Shown piece after piece: positions 16,876 through 25,055 of a stretch of DNA of 53,684 nucleotides (position 1 is the first letter of the stretch; each line of letters opens with the position of its first letter). This stretch comes from an uncultured Lachnospiraceae bacterium. Lineage in GTDB: Bacteria > Bacillota > Clostridia > Lachnospirales > Lachnospiraceae. Where the stretch lies: contig CAJUDY010000028.1 in NCBI GenBank assembly GCA_910584945.1, positions 1-53,684 of the forward strand. The letters are read 5' to 3'. Position numbers and translations under genes: made by a program. Below the pieces are notes generated by a model, which worked only from the letters and a program-made list of their open reading frames with translations, did no database searches and was not told where the DNA came from.

Positions 16876-17850
16876 TCACTTAACGTTGTCCAGATATAGA
16901 TGAATATATTTTAAAACTTCTTCAGGAGCTTCCAATTGCGGAAGCTCTTTTGTGTAGTCGATGTATTCCGCTTCGATGGCAGGATTGTAGTACAGATATT
17001 CTTTGATGGTCTTGTCCATTTCCGGAACTTCCCGTCCCGCCAGGATATGAATATTGTTGTTGATGGTTTTCAGAGTGTTAATGATATCGGCGTTAGCATA
17101 CCTTCCCACCAGGCTGGCACACAAATTTTTGGATGCCCTTCCTCCCAGGTGAGAAGATTCATAGTAGTAGTCGTAGAGAGCTTCCGGAATTTTCTGCGGA
17201 TCATAGAAATACCGCTCTTCGAAGTTTTCCTCGATCATATTTTTGGCAGTAATCATGTGGTAGATCAAAGTGCCGATGGAAGGCGTTTTCAAAAGGAATG
17301 CGGCTGTCTTTGTCCGCTTGGAAGGCATTTTATGCAAGTTTTTTAAATTCTCCGGGTTGATCAGAATCAGTTCTTTGTAAGCTTCTTCGTTACAACTGCA
17401 TGCGCTGAGAACAAAGGACACGGAGGTACCGGTGACGATCACGCTGGTTTTTTTCCTGATGACATTCAAAATAAAATCATTGATCAGCTGGGTATACATA
17501 TAGCTGGTATAGGTGATATCCGGCCGGTCGGACAGGCCGCAGCCTAAAAGATCGATGGCATAGACCGTGTTGGTTCTGGAAAGTTTTGGAATAATTTCCG
17601 CCCATTCTACAGAGGAACTGTCTTCCTTTAGATTGTGTACCAGAAGCACGGACTTTCCCTCTCCGGTTACGCTGTAGTATATATCTCCGAATCTCCAGTG
17701 ATAGGTTTTCTTTTTCTTCGGATCAAAAAGTTCTTTGGAGACGGCAAGCTGATCGATTGCTTTGTTGACTGCGGACAGACTTAAAAGAGTGGCGGCGGTC
17801 AGTCCAATCAGTGAGAGTGTGGCGGTAAGCTTTTTGTTCATGTATGGCAC
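16876..17850 (-). CDS. Membrane-anchored alpha/beta hydrolase-fold protein, possibly inactive
   Basis: A 324-aa protein with one N-terminal membrane segment (about residues 9-25) and a downstream alpha/beta hydrolase fold. Visible are the oxyanion region VLLVHNLKED, the strand-turn IDLLGCGLSDRP and the nucleophile elbow VTGTSVS. The elbow has Ser where the second Gly of GxSxG is usual. The C-terminal segment that normally reads GHxPQLExPE reads KELPQLEAPEE here, so the expected catalytic His is absent. The substrate is unknown, and a scaffolding or pseudoenzyme role is possible. It is convergent with rsmG and monocistronic. Confidence 0.75.
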   Translation of the reverse strand: MPYMNKKLTATLSLIGLTAATLLSLSAVNKAIDQLAVSKELFDPKKKKTYHWRFGDIYYSVTGEGKSVLLVHNLKEDSSSVEWAEIIPKLSRTNTVYAIDLLGCGLSDRPDITYTSYMYTQLINDFILNVIRKKTSVIVTGTSVSFVLSACSCNEEAYKELILINPENLKNLHKMPSKRTKTAAFLLKTPSIGTLIYHMITAKNMIEENFEERYFYDPQKIPEALYDYYYESSHLGGRASKNLCASLVGRYANADIINTLKTINNNIHILAGREVPEMDKTIKEYLYYNPAIEAEYIDYTKELPQLEAPEEVLKYIHLYLDNVK

Positions 17851-17929
17851 CCCCTTTATTTCTTAGTTATTATTGTATACTATACGAGGCATTCCTTCAA
17901 TAAGATTTTCACTTCTTCCTGCTTTACTT

Positions 17930-17943
17930 ACAAAATATTTTGT
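17930..17943. promoter_or_regulatory. Palindromic operator candidate upstream of the HAD gene
   Basis: ACAAAATATTTTGT is a 14-bp perfect palindrome in the 157-bp gap between two divergent genes, immediately before a possible -10 (GATACAAT). Its position suits a repressor site for the HAD and glucosidase pair. No promoter -35 is convincing. Confidence 0.4.
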
Positions 17944-18007
17944 GATACAATGAGCGCAATTTTATATGGAAAGAAGATGAGTATTTTAAACAGGAGGTTG
18001 AAAAGCT

Positions 18008-18835
18008 GTGAAGTACAAGATGATTGTCTCAGATCTGGATGAAACGCTTCTTAATTCTGACCGGAAGGTCGCCGCAAGGAATGTGGAGGCCATCAAAAGA
18101 GCCCGGGAACTGGGAGTAAAGTTTGTGCCCGCTACGGGAAGAGGATATATTTCGATTCGCGGAACACTGGAAGAGATTGGTCTGAGGGACATGGAAAATG
18201 AATATGTGATTTCTTTTAACGGCGGGGCCATCACAGAAAATAAGGGAGAACGTTTGCTTTATTTTCAGGGGATTTCCTTTGAAAAAGCGGAAGAATTATT
18301 TTCCCGTGGTCTTTCTTATGATGTCTGCATGCATGTGTATACAAAAGATAAGGTTTATGTCTACCGGTTGAATCAGGATGAATCAGATTATGTAAAGGGT
18401 AGGATGGAAATGCAGGAGTTTTTTACAGATGACCTTCACTTTTTAAGGGGACAGGAGATTGTCAAGGTTATTTATGTAAATACAGACTGGCATTATTTGA
18501 AGAACATCGAAGATGATCTGAGGGATATTACAGGAGATCTGGATGTCAGTTATTCTTCCAATCGTTACATAGAATTCAATCAAAAAGGAGTAAACAAAGG
18601 CTCCGGGCTTTTGTTTCTTGCGGACCTTCTTGGAATCAGGCCGGAGGAGACGATCGCTGTGGGGGATAATTTTAATGATCTCTCTATGATTTGTGCCGCC
18701 GGACTGGGAGTAGGCGTACAGAACACGGTGCCTGATTTGAAACCTTTGTGTGACGTCGTTACAGATGCAACCTGTGATGACGGGGCAATTGGCGAAGTGA
18801 TTGAAAAGTATGTTTTATCTGCAGCAGAATTTTAA
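18008..18835 (+). CDS. Cof-type HAD-IIB family phosphatase
   Basis: Haloacid dehalogenase-like hydrolase, probably a sugar-phosphate or related metabolite phosphatase. Motif I SDLDETLLNSD (near residue 7) supplies the catalytic aspartates, VNKGSGL holds the motif III lysine, and GDNFNDLSMI is motif IV. A C2B cap lies between. It starts with GTG after AGGAGG. Only 14 bp separate it from the 6-phospho-beta-glucosidase gene, suggesting a shared role in sugar phosphate handling. 275 aa is typical. Confidence 0.9.
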   Translation: MKYKMIVSDLDETLLNSDRKVAARNVEAIKRARELGVKFVPATGRGYISIRGTLEEIGLRDMENEYVISFNGGAITENKGERLLYFQGISFEKAEELFSRGLSYDVCMHVYTKDKVYVYRLNQDESDYVKGRMEMQEFFTDDLHFLRGQEIVKVIYVNTDWHYLKNIEDDLRDITGDLDVSYSSNRYIEFNQKGVNKGSGLLFLADLLGIRPEETIAVGDNFNDLSMICAAGLGVGVQNTVPDLKPLCDVVTDATCDDGAIGEVIEKYVLSAAEF

Positions 18836-18849
18836 TAGGAGGATGTCAT

Positions 18850-20274
18850 ATGATGTTTAAAAATTTAAAACCTTTTCCGGAAAATTTTTTATGGGGGGCG
18901 AGTACTTCTGCTTATCAGGTGGAAGGCGCCAGTCTGGAAGACGGGAAAGGTCCGTCCTGTCAGGATGTGAAGGAGGTTCCTGCAGGGACTTCTGATTTAA
19001 AAGTATGTGCGGATCAGTATCATCATTATCAGGAAGATATTGTGCTGATGGCGGAGATGGGATTTAAGACCTATCGTTTTTCTGTATCTTGGAGCCGGAT
19101 TCTTCCCGAAGGTACCGGGGCGGTCAATCAGAAGGGAATTGAGTATTACAATCATCTGATTGATGAGTGTCTGAAACATGGAATTGAACCTCTGGTTACG
19201 ATGTTTCACTTTGATATGCCGGCGGCTTTGGATAAAAAAGGTTCCTGGTCCAACCGTGAGTCGGTGGACTGGTTTGTGAATTTTGCCAGAGTACTTTTTG
19301 AGAATTACGGCGATCGGGTGAAATATTGGCTGACTATCAATGAACAGAATATGCTGACTCTCTGTGGTCCGGTGATCGGTACTCTGACGATTCCGGAGGG
19401 AACGACGAATGTGCTGAAGGAAACTTATCAGCAGAATCATCATATGCTGGTGGCGCAGGCCAAAGCCATGGCGCTTTGTCATGAGATGCTTCCGAAAGCA
19501 AAGATCGGACCGGCGCCTAACATCTCCCTGATCTATCCTGCGTCCTGCAAACCAAAGGATATTTTGGCGGCGCAAAATTACAATGCTCTTCGCAACTGGC
19601 TGTATCTGGATATGGCGGTGTATGGTCGGTATAATGATCTGGTTTGGGCATATTTAAGTGAGCATGACGCTCTGCCGGAGTTTGCGGAGGGTGATGAGAA
19701 AATATTAAAGAGCGGTCATCCGGATTTTATTGGTTTTAATTATTATAATACGGTTACCTGTGAATGGAGCGATTCTGAAGCAGGAGAGAGCGGTACGGCG
19801 GATCAGCAGTCAGCGTTTGATGTTCCTGGATTCTTTAAAGGGTATAAGAATCCGAATCTTCCGGTGACGGAGTTTGGTTGGGAGATTGATCCGGACGGCT
19901 TCCGGGCAACGATTCGGGAAATGTATTCTCGTTATCATCTGCCGATGATTGTTACGGAGAATGGACTGGGGGCATATGATAAGCTGACGGAGGACGGGAA
20001 GGTACATGATCCTTATCGTATCGCATATCTGAGGGCGCATATTGAGCAGATGAGACTTGCAATCTCGGATGGATGTGAGATGATGGGGTATTGTCCCTGG
20101 TCGGCGATTGATTTGATCTCGACGCATGAGGGAATGGTGAAGAGATATGGGTTTATCTATGTGGACCGGGAGGAGTTTGATTTGAAGACGCTGGATCGGT
20201 ATCGGAAGGATTCGTTTTATTGGTATAAGAAGGTGATTGGGAGTAATGGGGAGGATTTGAGCGAAACATTTTGA
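18850..20274 (+). CDS. Glycoside hydrolase family 1, probable 6-phospho-beta-glucosidase
   Basis: Retaining beta-glycosidase. The N-terminal signature FLWGASTSAYQVEG, the acid/base glutamate in TINEQN and the nucleophile glutamate in VTENGLG are visible. The C-terminal segment DLISTHEGMVKRYGFIYVD carries the Ser/Lys/Tyr set associated with binding a 6-phosphate, so phosphorylated disaccharides are the likely substrate. 474 aa is normal. No phosphotransferase genes are adjacent, so the sugar is presumably imported elsewhere. It has its own AGGAGG site. Confidence 0.88.
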   Translation: MMFKNLKPFPENFLWGASTSAYQVEGASLEDGKGPSCQDVKEVPAGTSDLKVCADQYHHYQEDIVLMAEMGFKTYRFSVSWSRILPEGTGAVNQKGIEYYNHLIDECLKHGIEPLVTMFHFDMPAALDKKGSWSNRESVDWFVNFARVLFENYGDRVKYWLTINEQNMLTLCGPVIGTLTIPEGTTNVLKETYQQNHHMLVAQAKAMALCHEMLPKAKIGPAPNISLIYPASCKPKDILAAQNYNALRNWLYLDMAVYGRYNDLVWAYLSEHDALPEFAEGDEKILKSGHPDFIGFNYYNTVTCEWSDSEAGESGTADQQSAFDVPGFFKGYKNPNLPVTEFGWEIDPDGFRATIREMYSRYHLPMIVTENGLGAYDKLTEDGKVHDPYRIAYLRAHIEQMRLAISDGCEMMGYCPWSAIDLISTHEGMVKRYGFIYVDREEFDLKTLDRYRKDSFYWYKKVIGSNGEDLSETF

Positions 20275-20297
20275 GAGAATATAGGTAGTGTGATTAC

Positions 20298-20487
20298 CCG
20301 GACGCCGCCAAATGCCCGCAGACAACATCGGCCAGGCGTGTGCAACGCAAAAATGAACTAAGTACTAACTACGGCCAACGCCGCTCAGCAAGGGCTTCGC
20401 GCCGGGTCTTCGTAAGTACTGGATTTCATTTTAGCTAAAAGCGCCCACGAAAAGCCTGACCGCTGCTGTCAGGGGGCGTTCGGCGGC
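20298..20487. repeat. 190-bp structured repeat, copy 1 (candidate noncoding RNA)
   Basis: This non-coding block and the block at 25056-25245 (reverse complement) are homologous end to end at equal length. Long identical runs such as GCAACGCAAAAATGAACTAA and GCGCCGGGTCTT are separated by variable parts. The termini 20304-20317 and 20474-20487 pair with each other, as do GGCCAGGC with GCCTGACC and GTACT with AGTAC. The equivalent positions in the other copy differ in sequence but still pair. This points to selection on structure. The strand is uncertain. I do not recognise the family. Confidence 0.8.
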
Positions 20488-20519
20488 TGGTAGTGGAAGA
20501 TGTATGAAGTGATTGAGTA

Positions 20520-20535
20520 TGTTTCACGTGAAATA
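20520..20535. promoter_or_regulatory. parS: parS site (one mismatch)
   Basis: TGTTTCACGTGAAATA differs from the ParB-binding consensus TGTTTCACGTGAAACA at one position. It lies 33 bp after repeat copy 1 and 4.9 kb left of parAB. Confidence 0.75.
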
Positions 20536-20561
20536 TTTTAAATTATATGAGGAGGAATATT

Positions 20562-21092
20562 TTGCGTAGAGTTATTTTGTATATTGCAATGAGTTTAGAT
20601 GGATATATCGCAGATCGACATGGAAATGTGGATTGGTTGAACGGCCAGGATAGTAATGAAGAAAATATTGATACTTATTCTGATTTTATAAAGGATATAG
20701 ATACTGTAGTTATGGGCTGGAAAACATATCATCAGGTGGTGACAGAATTGTCTCCTAATGAATGGATTTATTCTGCATTAACAAGCTATGTCATTACGCA
20801 TAGAGCACTGCAATCTACAAACGATATCAAATTTGTCCAGGATGACCCTTGTAGGGTTGTCAAAGAGTTGAAGCAGAAGTCAGGGAAGGGAATCTGGATT
20901 TGCGGTGGTGCAAGTATTATACGTCCTTTAGTACAGGCTGATATGATTGATGAGTATTACATTTCGATTATTCCAACACTGTTAGGTGCTGGTATTCGTT
21001 TGTGGGGCGATACTGAAAAAGAGTTGAAGCTGAAGTTAGTGCAAACACAATCTTATAATGGAATAACAGAATTTGTTTATAGGCGCCGGTAA
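20562..21092 (+). CDS. Dihydrofolate reductase-like (RibD C-terminal domain) protein
   Basis: NADPH-dependent reductase fold of the RibD_C/YyaP type. MSLDGYIADRHGNVDWL near the N-terminus, VMGWKTY, and GKGIWICGGASIIRPL near residue 115 are hallmarks of the group. The physiological substrate is unknown, and it is not a classical FolA. I chose the TTG at 20562 because AGGAGG (20550-20555) precedes it; the ATG at 20547 lies upstream of that site. Its AT-rich composition marks the start of the accessory island. Confidence 0.83.
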   Translation: MRRVILYIAMSLDGYIADRHGNVDWLNGQDSNEENIDTYSDFIKDIDTVVMGWKTYHQVVTELSPNEWIYSALTSYVITHRALQSTNDIKFVQDDPCRVVKELKQKSGKGIWICGGASIIRPLVQADMIDEYYISIIPTLLGAGIRLWGDTEKELKLKLVQTQSYNGITEFVYRRR

Positions 21093-21129
21093 CTTTTTTA
21101 AGATCCTATATAAATGATTGGAGGAAAAA

Positions 21130-21357
21130 ATGCAGCTTCGAAAATATATGGTTTCTGATTGTGAGCAGTTAGCAGAATTGTTTTATCAGATGGTTCACAG
21201 TATAAATGCGAAAGATTATTCGGAAGTACAGTTAGATGCGTGGGCAAGTGGTAAGGTCAACTTGTAGGAATGGAACAATTCTTTTTTAGAACATGTTATG
21301 CTTGTTGCTGTTAAAAATGGTGATTTTGTGATGGAAAAACAGATGGAATATTTTTAA
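21130..21357 (+). pseudogene. GNAT acetyltransferase remnant
   Basis: The reading frame begins MQLRKYMVSDCEQLAELFYQ, typical of the first helix of a GNAT acetyltransferase. It continues to KVNL and then meets an in-frame TAG (21265-21267), after which the family-like EWNNSFLEHVMLVAVKNGDFV resumes. It ends shortly after, long before the acetyl-CoA binding motif. A full protein would be about 150 aa, so this is a decayed, 3'-truncated gene. A GGAGG site is still present before the ATG. Confidence 0.7.
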
Positions 21358-21390
21358 TGTTATAATTCCTCTTTAATTGTGAGTGATAAC

Positions 21391-21422
21391 TGTATGAATG
21401 TTTCACGTGAAACATTCATACA
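21391..21422. promoter_or_regulatory. parS: parS site inside a 32-bp perfect palindrome
   Basis: The consensus TGTTTCACGTGAAACA (21399-21414) is the centre of a perfect palindrome covering the whole interval. The symmetry extends eight bases beyond the 16-bp consensus on both sides. It lies between the acetyltransferase remnant and the convergent end of the next gene. Confidence 0.9.
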
Positions 21423-21440
21423 TGAAATGAAAAGGAAAAA

Positions 21441-22049
21441 CTAATAGAGTACCGCGATCTGTTTATATTCAAAATCAGGTCTGCGTTTAATAAAAATATC
21501 TATTTCGGGTGTTTTTCCAGAATAGTGTAACAGATTGATAATATGATGTTGATAGTACCATTCTCCTGTATCGTAATCTATTTTTCGTTCATTCCAAACA
21601 ATTCTCCCATATTGTTCTTTTTTTAGAAAAAAGGCTGTTTCATTTAAAACGTCGTGACGATATAGTAAGGAATTTATGTTATGATAATCTTTGTTATGTC
21701 CTCGTCTAAGTGGCTGGCCACTGCGATTTTCATCATAGAAAAATATTACTTCATAACCCTCTAAACTTGATTGGATCGTTAAATTTGTCAAATTCAAATC
21801 TTGTACAGAATTGTAAAATTGAAATCGATAGTTATCTTTTACAGGTAAGCGTTTGATTATGTTTTCTTTTTGATAGAACGATAAGCGATGAATCATAACG
21901 TTTCCATGGAAGGTATCGGGCAGTTTGTCAAATAAGTAGGAAAATGGAAATTCTGCACGTATTTTAGCATAGACAGAAGTTCTTTCTTTTTTGCCATAGC
22001 AAAGATTGATATTTTGAATGATAAGCAAATGATACACCTCTTTGTACAT
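21441..22049 (-). CDS. Unrecognised 202-aa protein
   Basis: I do not recognise this family. The protein is rich in aromatic and basic residues (for example FQFYNSVQDLNL and GEWYYQHHIINLLHYSG), has no signal peptide or membrane segment, and shows no catalytic motif I can name. Two Met codons lie at the N-terminus region but only the first has some purine-rich sequence (AGAGG) nearby. It is AT-rich and the last gene of a minus-strand run. A role in host interaction or immunity cannot be judged from sequence. Confidence 0.6.
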   Translation of the reverse strand: MYKEVYHLLIIQNINLCYGKKERTSVYAKIRAEFPFSYLFDKLPDTFHGNVMIHRLSFYQKENIIKRLPVKDNYRFQFYNSVQDLNLTNLTIQSSLEGYEVIFFYDENRSGQPLRRGHNKDYHNINSLLYRHDVLNETAFFLKKEQYGRIVWNERKIDYDTGEWYYQHHIINLLHYSGKTPEIDIFIKRRPDFEYKQIAVLY

Positions 22050-22132
22050 AAAATGAACAAAACGCGGATGCGCAGCAGACGCAGGAGTGTGTAAGCGCGG
22101 GTTTTGCGAATGTAGGAGTCAGGTTGTATGCT

Positions 22133-22816
22133 TTATGGAGTCTTCAACCGTACAGTTGGAATATTTTTTAGTTTTTGGTAATATTGTATAATTACTTCGT
22201 ACAGTTCTTTTTGAAATTGCCATTCAGGGTTCCAGATCCATTCAATATTTTGGTCTTTTTGCAGATATGGTTTTAAATAATTTCGTAATTTTCGGATGTT
22301 TTCTTCGTAGCAATTTTCACTTACCCATTTCCAATATTCTAAACTGCCATATGTTTCCTGGGCGATATTATCTCCATATCTTATCCAATCTTCTTCAGTA
22401 TATGCTTCCAGACAGAGAATGCCGCTTTGTTCATATTCTTTACGATTTATATTTGAATGATTTAACAGGCCAATTTTGTCCCAATAAACAGTATTTTTAT
22501 CTTTGTGGATGTGAGCTACAATCACAATACAGGAAAAATCACAGTCGTCTTCACAGACCAGGATGGGGACATTTAATTCTTCCAAACTGTTTACCATCTC
22601 CCATATAAAATCATTTTCCCATTGCCAAATCAATTTTCCACTCCACGCAGGGAGTAAACCAAGCAAAGAATGAAACATAGAAAGTGAAACAGGCTTATGT
22701 TGCTCCAGATAGGATACGATAGGGATACCATCAATGATCAAATAATCTTCAAAATAATCATAGCGTGTTTTGACAGGTTTTACGTTGATATGGTTCATAT
22801 ATTGTATAGCTTTCAT
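22133..22816 (-). CDS. Hypothetical cytoplasmic protein, coupled to the upstream 120-aa gene
   Basis: Unrecognised 227-aa acidic protein with repeated Trp-rich stretches (WSGKLIWQWENDFIWEMV, EYWKWVSENCYEE, IEWIWNPEWQFQ) and no membrane segment. I chose the ATG at 22816 because it overlaps the stop of the upstream gene as ATGA. An in-frame ATG at 22861 would overlap that gene by 49 bp. Translational coupling suggests the two products act together. The size and Trp-rich character resemble immunity-type proteins, but this is only an impression. Confidence 0.6.
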   Translation of the reverse strand: MKAIQYMNHINVKPVKTRYDYFEDYLIIDGIPIVSYLEQHKPVSLSMFHSLLGLLPAWSGKLIWQWENDFIWEMVNSLEELNVPILVCEDDCDFSCIVIVAHIHKDKNTVYWDKIGLLNHSNINRKEYEQSGILCLEAYTEEDWIRYGDNIAQETYGSLEYWKWVSENCYEENIRKLRNYLKPYLQKDQNIEWIWNPEWQFQKELYEVIIQYYQKLKNIPTVRLKTP

Positions 22817-23175
22817 GAAAAAGAACTGGTATTGTCGTCGGAAAATTCGGCGATAATACATATTTTTCCAATGATATGTTCATTGAATTCTTCTAATCTT
22901 TCTGCTGGAATCCAAAATTCTTTATGATAATCGTCTCCAACCTGATGAATTTCAAATTGCTGGCAGTAAAGATCATCAACTTCAAACTTTGTCACATATC
23001 CTTTGTGATCGTCATTATATTTTACATTCCACTTAGAAGTGATTTCTGTTGCATATCGTTCATTTAGTACCGGATAAAAAATAGGTTGTTCCGGTAATCT
23101 TGGAGGAAATTTGCAATAATTGCTTTCTTTAATCAGTTCTAATTCTTTTGTACCGACAGGTCTGTATAAAATCAT
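22813..23175 (-). CDS. Small conserved protein (YRPVG...FPPRLPEQPIFYPVLN family)
   Basis: A 120-aa protein with the distinctive segments LYRPVGTKELELI and FPPRLPEQPIFYPVLNERYA. I recall close relatives in many bacteria, some labelled ADP-ribosylation/crystallin J1, but no ADP-ribosylhydrolase motif is visible and the label looks unreliable. The function is unknown. An AAGGGTG sequence precedes the ATG. It overlaps the following gene by 4 bp (ATGA). Confidence 0.72.
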   Translation of the reverse strand: MILYRPVGTKELELIKESNYCKFPPRLPEQPIFYPVLNERYATEITSKWNVKYNDDHKGYVTKFEVDDLYCQQFEIHQVGDDYHKEFWIPAERLEEFNEHIIGKICIIAEFSDDNTSSFS

Positions 23176-23187
23176 TTTTTCACCCTT

Positions 23188-23727
23188 TCATGTTTTTATA
23201 ATCTCAGTAGTAAGTGCTTCAGTCTGTACGAAATAGTTACAATCAATTAATAAATAATCCAAACCATACTGCAGACACATTGCAAAAGCCTCCGCATTGT
23301 CGCAAACCAAAGATTCCATTGTGCAGTCCGAATCATCCAGTCTCATTTCCACCGTATCAGCATATGTCTGTATATCCTGGAAATGGTTGCGAATATACGA
23401 TTCACTCATAATCAGACAACGATATTTGATATGCGAAAGATACTCTTTTTCAAAATCCTTTGTCCAGTCATAAGGAATGTAGCAACCTTCAACGATAAGA
23501 TTCTGTTGATTTTCGATGACGGTCTTTATGATTTCTCTTACAATAGGCCATAAATAGCTCATTAATACTTTTCCGTTACTCATTGGCGTGAGTGTTGTGT
23601 TCCTGCTTCGGATGAGACCCATTTTCAAATGATCAATCGAAAGATAAGGATACCCATATTTTTCAAGAAGTCTTTGCGCCAGGGCGGTTTTTCCTGTATG
23701 TGATGCGCCTGCGATCAGTATAACCAT
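23188..23727 (-). CDS. P-loop nucleoside/small-molecule kinase-like protein
   Basis: A 179-aa single-domain P-loop protein. Walker A GASHTGKT is at residues 6-13, followed by YPYLSIDHLKMGLIRS, an arrangement seen in zeta-toxin-like and adenylate-kinase-like small kinases. A later IVEGCYIPYDW is consistent with the acceptor site. The substrate is unknown. It lies just upstream of the 120-aa gene on the same strand (12 bp), so it is likely cotranscribed. A GGAGG site precedes the ATG. Confidence 0.72.
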   Translation of the reverse strand: MVILIAGASHTGKTALAQRLLEKYGYPYLSIDHLKMGLIRSRNTTLTPMSNGKVLMSYLWPIVREIIKTVIENQQNLIVEGCYIPYDWTKDFEKEYLSHIKYRCLIMSESYIRNHFQDIQTYADTVEMRLDDSDCTMESLVCDNAEAFAMCLQYGLDYLLIDCNYFVQTEALTTEIIKT

Positions 23728-23774
23728 ATTGGTTTCCTCCGGATTTCAGTCATATTTTGCCCTATAAGCTGTTA

Positions 23775-24464
23775 CTATTTTTTTGTCAACGAATTTTCAG
23801 TTCCTAAATGATAAGGACAAATATCTCTACATTTGTGGCAGCTTATTACCCAGCTTTGTATTGTGTTATCTTCGCCAAAGGCATATTCCCAACATGCCTG
23901 TTGATTCAGCTCTGAATGTTCTAACGCATTTAATGGACATATGTTTACGCAAGCATTGCAGTTATCGCAAATAGGATCTTTTAACTCGTCACATTCTAAT
24001 TCTTGTTCGCATAAAACTGCTCCCAACCAAACCATACTTCCAAACTCTGGTGTAAGAAGCAAGGAATGTCTCCCTATTGTACCTAATCCCGCCGCCTGTG
24101 CCGCATGCTTTTGAGAAATGATAGAACGCCATCGCTTCGTATTTTCATCCCATTGACTCTCATTTGTTGGAATTGGTATGCAGGCGACTTGATGTTTTTC
24201 CATTTCAATACAGAAATCAAGCGCCATTGCATCTATTTTTGAGGTAATAGAATTTCTCACTTTTGTATAAGGTACGGGAGAATTACAATGTAGAGTTGCT
24301 ATTGGAAATCTGCACCCAAACGAAATAATCGATTTGCAGGTTGGTAAAACATCTGTAGGATGATACCCCTTTGGAGCGTCATGAAATCTATCTATACTTG
24401 CTATTCCACATAAATCAGCCCCTAATCCAAATAGAATTTCTTTGACCTGTTTATTATCAATCAC
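23775..24464 (-). CDS. 4Fe-4S epoxyqueuosine reductase (QueG)-like protein, short form
   Basis: A 229-aa iron-sulfur protein. Two cluster motifs are clear: CDNCNACVNICPLNALE near residue 165 and CHKCRDICPYHLG at the C-terminus. The N-terminal portion (GADLCGIASIDRF, then SIISFGCRF) matches the QueG-like fold. It lacks the HEAT-repeat tail of full-length QueG (usually over 300 aa), so it may be a related reductase of other function. It is on the minus strand in the AT-rich island. Confidence 0.75.
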   Translation of the reverse strand: MIDNKQVKEILFGLGADLCGIASIDRFHDAPKGYHPTDVLPTCKSIISFGCRFPIATLHCNSPVPYTKVRNSITSKIDAMALDFCIEMEKHQVACIPIPTNESQWDENTKRWRSIISQKHAAQAAGLGTIGRHSLLLTPEFGSMVWLGAVLCEQELECDELKDPICDNCNACVNICPLNALEHSELNQQACWEYAFGEDNTIQSWVISCHKCRDICPYHLGTENSLTKK

Positions 24465-24484
24465 AGTGTATTCCTTTCGTTATA

Positions 24485-24763
24485 TCAATCACAATTCTGA
24501 TTAAAAATTCCCGTACGGAATGGAATTGGATTAATTCCGAATGCAAAATGTGAAATAACTGCAAAAATTCCCATTCGCAGCATATATTTTTTTACATTAT
24601 GCGTGTAATAATATCCTTCACACACGAAAAGCCACATAATCGGAGCTGTTAAGCGCCCGATAATATGTATTGCCATTGCTCCCAGTTCAGCTGGATAACC
24701 ATGATTGATCAAATCAGATACATGGTCTATCGTCATGGCAATAATTGCAATCAGTTTTAAATG
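24485..24763 (-). pseudogene. TraX family remnant
   Basis: The frame carries KLIAIIAMTIDHVSDL, then GRLTAPIMWLFVCEGYYYTHN and FGINPIPFRTGIF. These are typical of the first third of TraX-like membrane proteins, which total over 200 aa. It stops after FNQNCD, and upstream of the first Met the homologous residues LKLIAII continue without a good start codon before a TAG. Both ends are therefore eroded. TraX homologues acetylate pilin or occur as chromosomal orphans. Confidence 0.65.
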
Positions 24764-25055
24764 ATTTGCATTCTATCGTAGTTTTAGTTTCATATTGTCC
24801 CTTCTGCCAATTTCTTGAATTATTCTTACAAATATCGATTGAGATTTGATTAATTTAAGGGGAAAATGAGGAAAATAAAATCATATAAAACATTATAACA
24901 CAAAACATAGGGAAATTGTAAACTGATTGAAATGTTAATGTAAGTCTTTCGTCAATGATCTTTGTTTTACCTGTTTGGAGATACCCTATTTCTGTGCAAT
25001 CCCTTTTCCTTGAAGTTCCGGTAGTACAAATGAAAGTAAAATTATAACAGAATTA
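24764..25055. other. Gene-free AT-rich stretch
   Basis: No open frame of useful length, repeat or terminator is visible. A -10-like TATAAC at 25043-25048 ends about 8 bp before repeat copy 2, at a distance that would place a start close to 25056 if that repeat is transcribed rightward. No convincing -35 accompanies it. Confidence 0.4.

Noticed and set aside
20562..21092. Trimethoprim-resistance dihydrofolate reductase
   Set aside because: The protein belongs to the RibD C-terminal group, not to FolA/Dfr; resistance is not supported by the sequence.
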